Assembly: GCA_030651695.1 (NCBI GenBank)
Contig: JAUSCD010000012.1
Coordinates: 409,392 to 473,391, forward strand
Source: Pseudohongiella sp.
Lineage (GTDB): Bacteria; Pseudomonadota; Gammaproteobacteria; Pseudomonadales; Pseudohongiellaceae
DNA: 64,000 nucleotides
Direction: 5' to 3'
Below the pieces are notes generated by a model, which did no database searches, was not told where the DNA came from, and saw only the letters and a program-made list of their open reading frames with translations. Both the position numbers and the translations under genes were made by a program. Numbering within the stretch: position 1 is the first letter of the stretch; each line of letters opens with the position of its first letter. Shown piece by piece: positions 52,944-61,920 of the stretch.

Positions 52944-54470
52944 TCATGGTGCCAGAAATGTCTGGTATGCGATGTTGCCCGTTTCTTCCTGGAACGGGTA
53001 CGTGGTCAGACTTAAAAACTCGTCAAAAGATGCTGCATCGCCCGATGGCACCTGAATACCTACCATGACACGGCCGTAGGCAGCGCCGTGGTTACGATAG
53101 TGGAACATGGAGATATTCCAGCGCTCGCCTAATAAATCCAGGAAATTCATCAAGGCACCCGGGCGCTCCGGGAATTCAAACCGGAACACTCTCTCATCCA
53201 TAACCTGCACGCTACGCCCGCCCACCATGTGGCGGATATGTAGTTTTGCGGCTTCGTTGTCAGTCATATCTGATACTTTCAAACCCGCATCAGCTAACTG
53301 GCTGATCAACTGCTGGCGCCCGCTGGCGCCTTCGGCGACCTCAATACCAACAAAGATTTTTGCCGCAGCGGGGTCACCATAGCGGTAGTTGAACTCGGTG
53401 ACATTACGACGTCCAAGTATTTGCGAAAAGCGACGAAAACTGCCGGGTTTTTCATCAATTGTGACCGCCAGAACTGCTTCACGGCTTTCGCCCAACTCAG
53501 CGCGCTCTGAAATATGGCGCAAACGATCAAAATTTACATTGGCGCCGGTTACTACCGCCATCAGCACCTGATCATGTAAGTTCTGTTCGCGCACGGCTTT
53601 TTTGAGTCCGGCAATTGCAAGGGCACCGGCGGGCTCAGCCACAGCGCGGGTGTCATCAAACACATCTTTGATTGCTGCGCATATCTCGTCCGTTGTGACG
53701 GTGATTACTTCGTCAACACAGTGCTGCAGAATGGCGAAGGTTTCTTTACCTACCTGGTTGACCGCAACACCATCGGCAAACAAACCAACTTGTGCCAGCT
53801 TTACACGCTCACCGCTTTCCATGGCAGCTTTGAGGCACGCAGAATCTTCCGACTCAACGGCAATCATCCGGATTTCAGGACGCATAAATTTGATATAAGC
53901 CGCCATTCCAGCCATCAGGCCTCCACCGCCAACAGGTACAAAAATCGCATCAAGCTGGCCGCTGTGCTGGCGCAGAATTTCCATGCCTACTGTACCCTGC
54001 CCGGCAATGACTTCACGGTCATCAAATGCATGCACAAAGGTGTAACCCTTTTCTTCTACCAGCTTCATGGCAAATTCAGCCGCATCATTGTACGTGTCGC
54101 CGTGCAGCAATACATTGCCACCACGGGAGCGCACACCATCAATCTTGATCGCTGGCGTAGTCACGGGCATCACAATAATTGTAGGGATACCAAGTTTGGT
54201 GCCGGCCAGCGCCACGCCTTGGGCATGATTGCCTGCACTCGCGGCAATAACACCGCGCTGCGCTGCTTCAGGACTCAGGCGAGACATTTTGTTGTAAGCG
54301 CCCCGCAGCTTGAAACTGAATACCGGCTGCAAATCTTCACGCTTTAACAAAATTTGGTTATTCAGACGACGGGACAATGAGGGCGCGTGGTGTATCGGGC
54401 TCTCGATGGCAACATCGTAGACACGTGCCGATAGAATTTCTTTAATGTATTTATCCATATCAGGGGTCAT
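52944..54470 (-). CDS. ilvA: Biosynthetic threonine dehydratase (threonine ammonia-lyase)
   Basis: 508 residues. PLP fold-type II catalytic domain: the Schiff-base lysine is in FSFKLRGAYN, SAGNHAQGVA follows, and VPVGGGGLMAG binds the PLP phosphate. Two ACT-like regulatory domains at the C-terminus (ESREAVLAVTIDEKPGSF and VFRFEFPERPGALMNF) give isoleucine feedback control. It makes 2-oxobutanoate for isoleucine. AGGA precedes the ATG. Divergent from rpiA. Confidence 0.95.
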   Translation of the reverse strand: MTPDMDKYIKEILSARVYDVAIESPIHHAPSLSRRLNNQILLKREDLQPVFSFKLRGAYNKMSRLSPEAAQRGVIAASAGNHAQGVALAGTKLGIPTIIVMPVTTPAIKIDGVRSRGGNVLLHGDTYNDAAEFAMKLVEEKGYTFVHAFDDREVIAGQGTVGMEILRQHSGQLDAIFVPVGGGGLMAGMAAYIKFMRPEIRMIAVESEDSACLKAAMESGERVKLAQVGLFADGVAVNQVGKETFAILQHCVDEVITVTTDEICAAIKDVFDDTRAVAEPAGALAIAGLKKAVREQNLHDQVLMAVVTGANVNFDRLRHISERAELGESREAVLAVTIDEKPGSFRRFSQILGRRNVTEFNYRYGDPAAAKIFVGIEVAEGASGRQQLISQLADAGLKVSDMTDNEAAKLHIRHMVGGRSVQVMDERVFRFEFPERPGALMNFLDLLGERWNISMFHYRNHGAAYGRVMVGIQVPSGDAASFDEFLSLTTYPFQEETGNIAYQTFLAP

Positions 54471-54558
54471 TTTTTCCTGCAGTCTCGCGCCTGCGTTATA
54501 CTCGTGCCACTTGAATTTCCAACTGTCAGTTTAACGCAGCACTCAACAGGATAGCAGC

Positions 54559-55230
54559 ATGGACCAGAATGAATTAAAAAAAGCTGTGGCACAGGCCGCT
54601 GCCAACTACGTCAAAGACCGCCTGGATCAACATACCGTAATTGGTGTGGGTACCGGCTCAACAGCCAATTTATTTATCGAATGTCTTGCAGAGTTTCGCC
54701 ATGACATCAATGCTACCGTGGCCAGCTCCGAGGAAACTGCCAAACGCCTTAAAGCCTTGCAGATCCCGGTCATCGACCTGAACTCAGCGCCTGAAGTGAC
54801 GGTATATGTTGATGGCGCCGACGAAGCCAATTCATATCTGCAATTGATTAAAGGCGGTGGTGGCGCATTGACCCGAGAGAAAATTATTGCGGCTGTCGCC
54901 AAAGAATTTGTATGTATTGCTGACGGCAGCAAACTGGTTGATGTGCTGGGGCAATTCCCTTTGCCGGTCGAAGTCATACCCATGGCAAGAAGCCATGTCG
55001 CCAGGGAAATCGTAAAATTGGGAGGCGATCCAGTCTACCGCGAAGGGTTCATCACCGATAACGGAAACATAATATTGGATGTCCACAATATGAGTATTGT
55101 GGATCCGCGCACGACTGAATCGCAACTCAACCAGATTACCGGTGTAGTCACCAATGGTTTATTCGCCTTGAGGCCCGCCGACAAATTAATCCTCGGGACA
55201 AAAGACGGCTTAAAAACCCTGACTCGTTAA
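54559..55230 (+). CDS. rpiA: Ribose-5-phosphate isomerase A
   Basis: 223 residues. [11 protein letters not shown] binds the phosphate, DGADEAN and [12 protein letters not shown] hold the catalytic Asp, Lys and Glu. It links ribose 5-phosphate and ribulose 5-phosphate in the pentose phosphate pathway, which also includes the tkt gene at the right end. Divergent from ilvA. Its stop codon lies inside the loop of its terminator. Confidence 0.96.
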   Translation: MDQNELKKAVAQAAANYVKDRLDQHTVIGVGTGSTANLFIECLAEFRHDINATVASSEETAKRLKALQIPVIDLNSAPEVTVYVDGADEANSYLQLIKGGGGALTREKIIAAVAKEFVCIADGSKLVDVLGQFPLPVEVIPMARSHVAREIVKLGGDPVYREGFITDNGNIILDVHNMSIVDPRTTESQLNQITGVVTNGLFALRPADKLILGTKDGLKTLTR

Positions 55231-55241
55231 GTCAGGGTTTT
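55213..55241 (+). terminator. rpiA terminator overlapping the coding end
   Basis: AAAACCCTGACT (55213-55224) and AGTCAGGGTTTT (55230-55241) with loop CGTTA. The stem's left arm encodes the last residues of RpiA and the stop TAA (55228-55230) sits in the loop. Confidence 0.7.
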
Positions 55242-55276
55242 ATAAAGCAGAACCATTCAGCACACAGCCCGAATAT

Positions 55277-55311
55277 AAAAACGCAGGACTTTTAACAAGT
55301 CCTGCGTTTTT
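55277..55311. terminator. Bidirectional terminator between rpiA and the cold-shock gene
   Basis: ACGCAGGACTT (55281-55291) and AAGTCCTGCGT (55297-55307) flanked by A4 on the left and T5 on the right; works for both convergent genes. Confidence 0.85.
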
Positions 55312-55314
55312 GTA

Positions 55315-55524
55315 TTACAGAGGAGTGACGTTCTCCGCCTGCGGGCCTTTCTGACCTTGTGTCACTTCCATCGTGACTTTCTGGCCTTCGTGCAGCGTTC
55401 TTCTTCCAGTACCGTTAATGGCACTAAAATGGACAAATACATCCTTTCCACCTTCCTGCTCAATGAAGCCAAAACCTTTCTCATCATTGAACCACTTAAC
55501 GGTACCTTCTACTTGCTGTGACAT
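55315..55524 (-). CDS. Cold-shock domain protein (CspA family)
   Basis: 69 residues. RNP1 KGFGFI (16-21) and RNP2 DVFVHF (28-33) are intact, with the usual [15 protein letters not shown] start. It binds single-stranded RNA and DNA as a chaperone. Which Csp paralogue it is cannot be told. The 238-bp spacer upstream includes a long perfect inverted repeat (55678-55716). RBS AGAGAG precedes the ATG. Confidence 0.93.
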   Translation of the reverse strand: MSQQVEGTVKWFNDEKGFGFIEQEGGKDVFVHFSAINGTGRRTLHEGQKVTMEVTQGQKGPQAENVTPL

Positions 55525-55677
55525 ATTGCTCTCTTGCTATTTCCAAGGGACAGACCAGAAACAAAGTCTGGCATTCCTAATATTTATTTTCTCAGTTGAC
55601 AAATGCGACAACTGCCGGAATCAACACCGACTCCTTGCCAGAGTGTACCGCTATATTTTCTTGATGGGAATACGGTT

Positions 55678-55716
55678 TTTGCGTAAAAACCACGAATTCC
55701 TTGGTTTTTACGCAAA
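55678..55716. repeat. Perfect 15-bp inverted repeat upstream of the cold-shock gene
   Basis: TTTGCGTAAAAACCA (55678-55692) and its exact complement TGGTTTTTACGCAAA (55702-55716) around a 9-base centre. No T-run follows on either strand, so it is not a standard intrinsic terminator. Lies 46 bp after the FAD oxidase stop and 154 bp before the cold-shock start. Confidence 0.8.
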
Positions 55717-55762
55717 TCAAAAGCAAATAGTGTGACGTCTGTCTCAGGAGACGGGCGGATTT

Positions 55763-57166
55763 TTAGACCTGATCAAAAATCTTTCCGGGATTCATGATGT
55801 TATTGGGATCAAAGACCCGTTTGATAGATCTCATAAAATCAATTTCAGAGGCACTGCGACTGTACTGCAGATATGGTTTTTTTAACAAACCAACGCCATG
55901 CTCGGCGGAAACGCTTCCATGATACTTTTTAACAGCATCAAAAATGCCGTAACTCACCTCGCCGCACTGTCGGAAAAACTCTTCTTTAGGCAAAGCTTCT
56001 GGCTTAAGAATATTCAAGTGAACGTTCCCGTCGCCAATATGACCAAACCAGATGATCTCAAAATCCGGGTACTTGTCGTTTACGATGGCGTCGACTTCCT
56101 TAAGGAAAGCCGGCACTTTTGAAACCTGCACCGAGATGTCATTTTTATAGGGTGTGAATTTGGAAATGGTTTCCGAGATATCTTCACGCAGACGCCACAG
56201 GGTTTTGGCCTGAGTCGTATTCTGGCTCATGGTGCCATCCAGCGCCCAACCCTGCTCGACACAATTTTCGAACGCTGTCATTGCCGTTTCCAACACAGAC
56301 TCGGCGGTGTTCTCGAATTCAATCAGGCAATAGAAGTTGCCAATGGTCTCAAACGGACGCTGTAGTCCTTTCTCCTCCATGACATGACACAGTGCTTTTT
56401 CAGAGAAAAATTCAAAGGCAGTAATATCAAGAGCAGACTGGAATGTCTGCAGCACACTCATGGCGGCTTCCATGTTCTCTACAGCCAATACCAGAACGGT
56501 AGGGTCGCGTGGCGCTGTTGCCAGCCCCATGGTCAGCTCTACAACAAAACCCAGCGTGCCTTCCGAGCCTATAAACAGATGACGCAGGTCATAACCGGTC
56601 GCGTTTTTGACCAGACCATGGTTGAGCTCCAGCAACTCGCCTGAACCGGTCACCACTTTCATCCCCATGACCCAATCACGGGTCAGGCCATACCGTATGA
56701 CTTTGATGCCACCCGCGTTGGTTGCCACATTGCCCCCCAGCTGGCTGGAACCGGAGGAAGCAAAATCCACCGGATAAAACAGACCTTTGTCTTCGGCAAA
56801 TAATTGAAGCTGTTCAGTGACCACGCCCGGCTCGCAAACCACCTGGCGATCGGTCGGGTTAAAATCGAGAATGCGGTTCATCCGGTCAAAGGCGACCACA
56901 ACCTCTCCATTGGCAGCTACCGCTCCCCCACTTAAACCGGTCCGTCCACCTGACGGCACGAGGGCAATGTGATGTTCGTTGGCCAGTCTGACAAGCGCCT
57001 GAACTTCCGCAATATTGCCAGGAAAGACAATAGCAGTCGGTTTTGGTTCATAAACTTTTGTCCAGTCTTTGCCAAATACCTGACAGGAGTCCGCGTCTGT
57101 TTTGACCCTATCTGCCCCCACCACCCCGGCGAGGGCGGCTTCTAAAGCCTGCTGCGTTAACTTCAT
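55763..57166 (-). CDS. FAD-linked dehydrogenase, probably D-2-hydroxyglutarate dehydrogenase
   Basis: 467 residues, GlcD/VAO family. The FAD-binding type 4 domain has PSGGRTGLSGGAV, SSGSSQLGGNVATNAGG and GSEGTLGFV; the C-terminal FAD-oxidase domain has WFGHIGDGNVHLNIL with the metal-binding histidines and SAEHGVGLLKK. Divergence from serA points to D-2-hydroxyglutarate oxidation, because SerA makes that compound as a by-product and needs its removal; D-lactate or glycolate oxidation is the alternative. No GlcE/GlcF partner is adjacent. Confidence 0.82.
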   Translation of the reverse strand: MKLTQQALEAALAGVVGADRVKTDADSCQVFGKDWTKVYEPKPTAIVFPGNIAEVQALVRLANEHHIALVPSGGRTGLSGGAVAANGEVVVAFDRMNRILDFNPTDRQVVCEPGVVTEQLQLFAEDKGLFYPVDFASSGSSQLGGNVATNAGGIKVIRYGLTRDWVMGMKVVTGSGELLELNHGLVKNATGYDLRHLFIGSEGTLGFVVELTMGLATAPRDPTVLVLAVENMEAAMSVLQTFQSALDITAFEFFSEKALCHVMEEKGLQRPFETIGNFYCLIEFENTAESVLETAMTAFENCVEQGWALDGTMSQNTTQAKTLWRLREDISETISKFTPYKNDISVQVSKVPAFLKEVDAIVNDKYPDFEIIWFGHIGDGNVHLNILKPEALPKEEFFRQCGEVSYGIFDAVKKYHGSVSAEHGVGLLKKPYLQYSRSASEIDFMRSIKRVFDPNNIMNPGKIFDQV

Positions 57167-57182
57167 GCCGAAGATTACCTTT

Positions 57183-57212
57183 TATGTTACTGACGGCGAT
57201 TATGGTAACATA
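57183..57212. promoter_or_regulatory. Inverted repeat in the D2HGDH-serA divergent spacer
   Basis: TATGTTAC (57183-57190) and GTAACATA (57205-57212), perfect arms, centres 22 bp apart. Overlaps the probable promoters of both genes and could be an operator. Confidence 0.45.
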
Positions 57213-57250
57213 GCGCGCCTCGAACGGGAGAGATCCCAGACACACCTGTA

Positions 57251-58498
57251 ATGAGTACATTCGCCCCTATGAAACCTACGTCCCTGGATAAAAGTAAAAT
57301 CCGCTTCCTGCTGCTGGAAGGTGTACATCAGAGCGCTGTCAAGACGCTGAACGATGCCGGCTATACCAATATCGAGTATCTCAAGACATCCATGTCTGAA
57401 GATGAGCTGGTTGAAAAAGTAAAAGATGTACACTTTATCGGTCTGCGATCCCGTACCCAACTGACTGCGCGCGTATTTGACGCAGCAAGTAAATTGCAGG
57501 CTGTTGGCTGTTTCTGCATCGGCACCAATCAAGTAGATCTGACTGCCGCCCTGATCAAAGGTGTGCCGGTGTTTAATGCACCTTATTCCAATACACGCAG
57601 TGTTGCTGAACTGGTAATAGGTCAAACCATTTTGTTGCTGCGCGGCATTCCTGAGAAAAACGCACTGGCGCATCGTGGCGCATGGCAGAAATTGGCGACC
57701 GGTTCTTTTGAAACGCGCGGCAAAAAACTTGGCCTGGTTGGATATGGCAATATCGGTTCGCAACTCAGCGTGCTCGCTGAATCCATGGGCATGAAAGTCT
57801 ATCTATACGATATTGTGACAAAACTGCCGCTTGGCAATGCAACACAGGTTAGCAGCCTCAAAGAATTGATGCAGATATGTGATGTCATCAGTCTGCATGT
57901 GCCGGAAACCGCACAGACCGAAAACATGATCGGCGCTGAACAAATCAGCTGGATGAAAAAAGGCAGCATATTGATCAACGCTTCGCGCGGCACTGTAGTT
58001 GACATCGACGCCCTGGCTGCTGCACTGGAATCAAAACATCTGTCCGGGGCTGCTGTGGACGTGTTCCCGGTAGAGCCACACTCCAATGACGAAGAGTTTA
58101 TTTCTGCGCTACGCAAATTCGATAACTGCATCCTGACACCACATATCGGTGGCAGCACCATGGAAGCGCAGGAAAACATTGGATTTGAAGTGGCTGAAAA
58201 GCTGATCCGCTACAGCGATAACGGCTCAACACAAACATCCGTCAATTTCCCGGAAGTGGCACTGCCATCCCACCCGGGTATGCACCGTCTGCTGCACGTT
58301 CACGAAAACGTGCCAGGTGTAATGTCTCAGATAAACCAGATATTCTCTGTCAGCGGCATCAATATCCGTTCACAGTACCTGCAGACCAATGACAAGATTG
58401 GTTACGTGGTAATGGATATCGATGAGAAGGACAGCGACATAGCGCTGGATAAATTGCACGAAGTCACCGGCACCATCCGCTGCCGCGTACTCTGGTAA
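57251..58498 (+). CDS. serA: D-3-phosphoglycerate dehydrogenase
   Basis: 415 residues, same domain order as E. coli SerA. Substrate domain with IGLRSRTQLT and FNAPYSNTRSVAELVIG; NAD motif GLVGYGNIGSQL; catalytic Arg in NASRGTVVD, Glu in VEPHSND region and His in LTPHIGGST; a C-terminal ACT domain (HENVPGVMSQINQIFS) for serine feedback. First step of serine synthesis. Start could instead be the ATG at 57269, which aligns better with the E. coli N-terminus; neither has a strong RBS. Divergent from the FAD dehydrogenase. Confidence 0.95.
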   Translation: MSTFAPMKPTSLDKSKIRFLLLEGVHQSAVKTLNDAGYTNIEYLKTSMSEDELVEKVKDVHFIGLRSRTQLTARVFDAASKLQAVGCFCIGTNQVDLTAALIKGVPVFNAPYSNTRSVAELVIGQTILLLRGIPEKNALAHRGAWQKLATGSFETRGKKLGLVGYGNIGSQLSVLAESMGMKVYLYDIVTKLPLGNATQVSSLKELMQICDVISLHVPETAQTENMIGAEQISWMKKGSILINASRGTVVDIDALAAALESKHLSGAAVDVFPVEPHSNDEEFISALRKFDNCILTPHIGGSTMEAQENIGFEVAEKLIRYSDNGSTQTSVNFPEVALPSHPGMHRLLHVHENVPGVMSQINQIFSVSGINIRSQYLQTNDKIGYVVMDIDEKDSDIALDKLHEVTGTIRCRVLW

Positions 58499-58510
58499 AA
58501 CAGCTGAAGC

Positions 58511-58552
58511 AAAAAAGGGGACGGAGGACATGCGTCCTCCGTCCCCTTTTTT
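58511..58552. terminator. Long perfect palindrome acting as bidirectional terminator (serA/fba); REP-like
   Basis: A6 GGGGACGGAGGAC (58511-58529), loop ATGC, GTCCTCCGTCCCC T6 (58534-58552): a 19-bp perfect stem with A/T tracts for both convergent genes. The GGGGACGGAGGAC palindrome looks like a dispersed repeat type rather than a unique terminator. Confidence 0.85.
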
Positions 58553-58562
58553 CCCCGTGAAC

Positions 58563-59609
58563 CTACTTGATGCCGTACTTCGCCGCCATCTCTTCCAGAC
58601 TGTAAACCCTGCCAATACTGTCGATCTGACCCGCCGTCCCAAACGCCTCCAGCCTGTCTTTAACAATGCCTTTCATTGCCTTGATAGTCGGAATCAGGAA
58701 CTTGCGCGGATCAAATTCTGACTTATTTTCTGCCAGAAACTTGCGCACAGCGCCAGTTGAAGCGAGACGCAGATCGGTATCGATGTTGATTTTGCGCACA
58801 CCATGTTTGATGCCTTCCTGAATTTCGGAAACCGGAACGCCGTAGGTCTCTCCGATCTCGCCACCAAACTCGTTAATGATAGCCAGCCACTCCTGTGGGA
58901 CAGAAGATGAACCGTGCATCACCAGGTGAGTGTTTGGAATGCGTGCGTGAATCTGCTTGATGCGCTCAATGGCCAGAATATCACCTGTGGGCGGTCGGCT
59001 GAATTTGTATGCGCCGTGGCTGGTTCCGACTGCGATTGCCAACGCATCGACACCGGTATCGTTAACAAACGACGCCGCCTCTTCCGGATCGGTCAGCATC
59101 TGGTCGTGGCTGAGTATGCCTTCGGCGCCACTACCATCTTCTTCACCAGCCATCCCGGTTTCCAACGAACCCAGGCAGCCGATCTCGCCTTCTACAGATA
59201 CGCCACAGGCATGCGCCATATCCACTGTTGTTCGAGTAACCCTGACGTTGTAGTCGTAGTCCATTGGCGTTTTACCATCTACACCGAGTGATCCATCCAT
59301 CATGACCGATGAGAATCCCAGCTGGATGGAGCGTTGACATACAGCCGGAGAAACACCATGGTCCTGGTGCATCACAATCGGGATATGCGGAAACTCTTCA
59401 ATGGCCGCCAGAATCAGATGGCGCAAAAAGGTCGAACCCGCGTATTTACGTGCCCCCGCAGAGGCCTGCAGAATCACCGGGCTGTGGACCTCGTTGGCCG
59501 CTTCCATAATGGCGCGGACCTGTTCCAGATTGTTGACGTTAAATGCGGGCACACCATATCCATGCTCAGCGGCATGATCCAGCAACTGTCGCAAACTGAT
59601 CAGAGCCAT
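58563..59609 (-). CDS. fba: Class II fructose-bisphosphate aldolase
   Basis: 348 residues, CbbA/FbaA-type zinc aldolase. Zinc-binding region includes VMHQDHG (His) and [26 protein letters not shown] is the family start and [11 protein letters not shown] binds the phosphate. Acts in glycolysis/gluconeogenesis. GAGGAATTAAC precedes the ATG. Last gene of the tkt-epd-pgk-fba set, 46 bp after pgk. Confidence 0.95.
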   Translation of the reverse strand: MALISLRQLLDHAAEHGYGVPAFNVNNLEQVRAIMEAANEVHSPVILQASAGARKYAGSTFLRHLILAAIEEFPHIPIVMHQDHGVSPAVCQRSIQLGFSSVMMDGSLGVDGKTPMDYDYNVRVTRTTVDMAHACGVSVEGEIGCLGSLETGMAGEEDGSGAEGILSHDQMLTDPEEAASFVNDTGVDALAIAVGTSHGAYKFSRPPTGDILAIERIKQIHARIPNTHLVMHGSSSVPQEWLAIINEFGGEIGETYGVPVSEIQEGIKHGVRKINIDTDLRLASTGAVRKFLAENKSEFDPRKFLIPTIKAMKGIVKDRLEAFGTAGQIDSIGRVYSLEEMAAKYGIK

Positions 59610-59655
59610 GTTAATTCCTCTTCCATAGTGACTACGGGTTTAAATGGAGTTTAAG

Positions 59656-60849
59656 TTATTTTTCCAAAATTGCGACTGCCGGCAGCACTTCACCCTGAAC
59701 AAATTCAAGAAAAGCACCACCGCCAGTTGATATGTAGGAGACCTGATCTGTTATCCCGAACTTGTCGATCGCCTGAATGGTTTCACCACCACCGGCAATC
59801 GAGAAACCCTGGTTGGCCGCTACTGCGGCGGCAATTGCTTTGGTGCCGTTGGCAAAGGCATCAAACTCAAACACACCTACGGGGCCATTCCAGATAATAG
59901 TCTTCATTCTGGCGATAATTTCAGACAGGTTTTCGATAGTTTTAGGTCCGATGTCCAGAATCATGTCGTCGTCTTCAACGTCACAGATTGCTTTGATAAC
60001 GGCAGTTGCGTCGGCAGAAAACGATTTTGCAACAACTACATCGATGGGCAAGGGTATTGATGTTTTGGCCATTAACGCTTTTGCAGTATCAACCAGGTCG
60101 GTTTCCACCAGTGACTTTCCAACCGGATAGCCGGCCGCCAGCAAGAATGTGTTTGCTATGCCGCCGCCCACTATTAACTGATCGGTCTTTTCTGCAAGAC
60201 TTTCCAGAACCTGAAGCTTGCTGGAAACTTTTGCTCCGCCCACAATTGCCAGCATCGGACGCTCAGGACTCTTCAGAGCTTTCTCCAACGCATCCAGCTC
60301 AGCGGCCAGCAATGGTCCGGCAACCGCCTTTGGCGCAAACTTTGCCACACCATGGGTACTGGCTTGTGCGCGGTGAGCTGTGCCGAATGCGTCCATTACA
60401 AAAATATCGCAAAGTGCTGCGTATTGTTGTGAGAGCGCGTCGCTGTTTTTGTTTTCGCCGACGTTGATACGCACGTTCTCCAGCAAGACCATTTCGCCAT
60501 CTTTGGGTTCAGCCGACGCAGGATTCTCAAGATAGTCCTGCACCAGACGTACTTTGCGACCCAGCAATTTTTGTAAGTGCTCTGCAACAGGGCCCAGCGA
60601 GGCTTCCGGCTGTTCGGAAATTGCTTTACCTTCCTCGGGCCGCCCCAGATGTGACATCACCATCAATTTTGCGCCTGCATCCAGTGCCAGCCTTAAAGCG
60701 GGCAGGGCGGCAACAATGCGGGTATCATTGCCTACCACTCCATTTTTGACCGGCACATTCAGATCTTCCCGGATCAGGACGCGCTTGCCTTTAAGATCCA
60801 GATCCTGCATACGCTCAATTTTTTTCGATGATGTTGTCATAGTGTCCAT
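59656..60849 (-). CDS. pgk: Phosphoglycerate kinase
   Basis: About 397 residues. N-domain [21 protein letters not shown] and [12 protein letters not shown] bind 3-phosphoglycerate; C-domain carries the nucleotide part ([37 protein letters not shown]). GGGAG sits just upstream of the ATG at 60849; an ATG at 60840 is an alternative. 18 bp after epd. Confidence 0.96.
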   Translation of the reverse strand: MDTMTTSSKKIERMQDLDLKGKRVLIREDLNVPVKNGVVGNDTRIVAALPALRLALDAGAKLMVMSHLGRPEEGKAISEQPEASLGPVAEHLQKLLGRKVRLVQDYLENPASAEPKDGEMVLLENVRINVGENKNSDALSQQYAALCDIFVMDAFGTAHRAQASTHGVAKFAPKAVAGPLLAAELDALEKALKSPERPMLAIVGGAKVSSKLQVLESLAEKTDQLIVGGGIANTFLLAAGYPVGKSLVETDLVDTAKALMAKTSIPLPIDVVVAKSFSADATAVIKAICDVEDDDMILDIGPKTIENLSEIIARMKTIIWNGPVGVFEFDAFANGTKAIAAAVAANQGFSIAGGGETIQAIDKFGITDQVSYISTGGGAFLEFVQGEVLPAVAILEK

Positions 60850-60867
60850 TCCTCTCCCGGGTCAGGA

Positions 60868-61899
60868 TTAAGCTTTATCCAATTGGCGAATGATATTCGC
60901 CACATCCAGCATTCGATTTGCGTAAGCCCATTCATTGTCAAACCAAGCCAGCACCTTGATAAGATGCTGGCCGCTTACGCGCGTCTGGCTCAGATCTACG
61001 ATCGCAGAGCGTGGGTCGTGATTGAAATCACAGGAAGCCAGCGGCTCATCCGTACAGGCGAGAACATTAGCGACAGAGGCCTTTGCTGCTGCGCGAACTG
61101 CATCGTTAACAGACCGGACAGTAGCAGCGTGTCTGACGGTAACCGTCAGATCAATCGCCGATACATTCAATGTCGGCACCCGCATGGCCTGAGCAGAGAA
61201 TCTTCCATCAAGATGCGGCAAAATGCGACCGATGCCTTTATCTATTTCTGTATCAACCGGAATAATTGACTGCACCGCACTGCGTGTTTTGCGCAAATCC
61301 TGATGATGGTAAGCATCAATCACAGGCTGATCATTCATAGCGGAATGAATGGTTGTTATAACTCCGTACTCAAGACCAAAGGCGTCATCCAGCGCTTTAA
61401 TGACTGGCACCACACAATTGGTGGTGCATGATGCGCTGGAAATAATCCGGTGCGCCGGTTCCAGAATACTGTCATTGATGCCGTAAACCACGGTGGCATC
61501 CACGTCGCTTTTTGCGGGCTGAGAAAACAGCAGTCGTGCCGCGCCCGCGCCGAGATGTTTCTCCGCTGTTGCACGGTCGCTGAAACAACCACTGCATTCC
61601 AGCACCAGATCAATGCCCAGCTCTGACCATGGCAGATCTTCAATTTGCTCCTGACACAATACACTGACCGATTGACCGTTGATCTGCATGCGATCTGCAG
61701 ACTGCAACAACACTTCGCCGGCAAAGCGGCCATGTGTACTGTCATAACGCGTCAGGTGGGCCAGCGTACGCGCATCTGTCAGATCATTGATCGCAACAAT
61801 CTGCAGATCAGGCAGATCGCTGCGCTCGTGCAGAGCACGCATGACACAGCGACCGATACGACCGTATCCGTTAATTGCCAGCCGGTATGGCTTTGCCAT
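60868..61899 (-). CDS. epd: D-erythrose-4-phosphate dehydrogenase
   Basis: 343 residues of the GAPDH fold. NGYGRIGR binds NAD, the catalytic Cys158 is in SASCTTNC, and HSAMNDQPVIDAYH, VRVPTLNV and FNHDPRSAIVD follow Epd rather than GapA sequences. It makes 4-phosphoerythronate for pyridoxal phosphate synthesis. Neighbours tkt and pgk fit Epd; GAPDH activity cannot be excluded. CGGAG precedes the ATG, 21 bp after tkt. Confidence 0.92.
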   Translation of the reverse strand: MAKPYRLAINGYGRIGRCVMRALHERSDLPDLQIVAINDLTDARTLAHLTRYDSTHGRFAGEVLLQSADRMQINGQSVSVLCQEQIEDLPWSELGIDLVLECSGCFSDRATAEKHLGAGAARLLFSQPAKSDVDATVVYGINDSILEPAHRIISSASCTTNCVVPVIKALDDAFGLEYGVITTIHSAMNDQPVIDAYHHQDLRKTRSAVQSIIPVDTEIDKGIGRILPHLDGRFSAQAMRVPTLNVSAIDLTVTVRHAATVRSVNDAVRAAAKASVANVLACTDEPLASCDFNHDPRSAIVDLSQTRVSGQHLIKVLAWFDNEWAYANRMLDVANIIRQLDKA

Positions 61900-61920
61900 C
61901 TTTGCTCCGAAGATCTTGAA

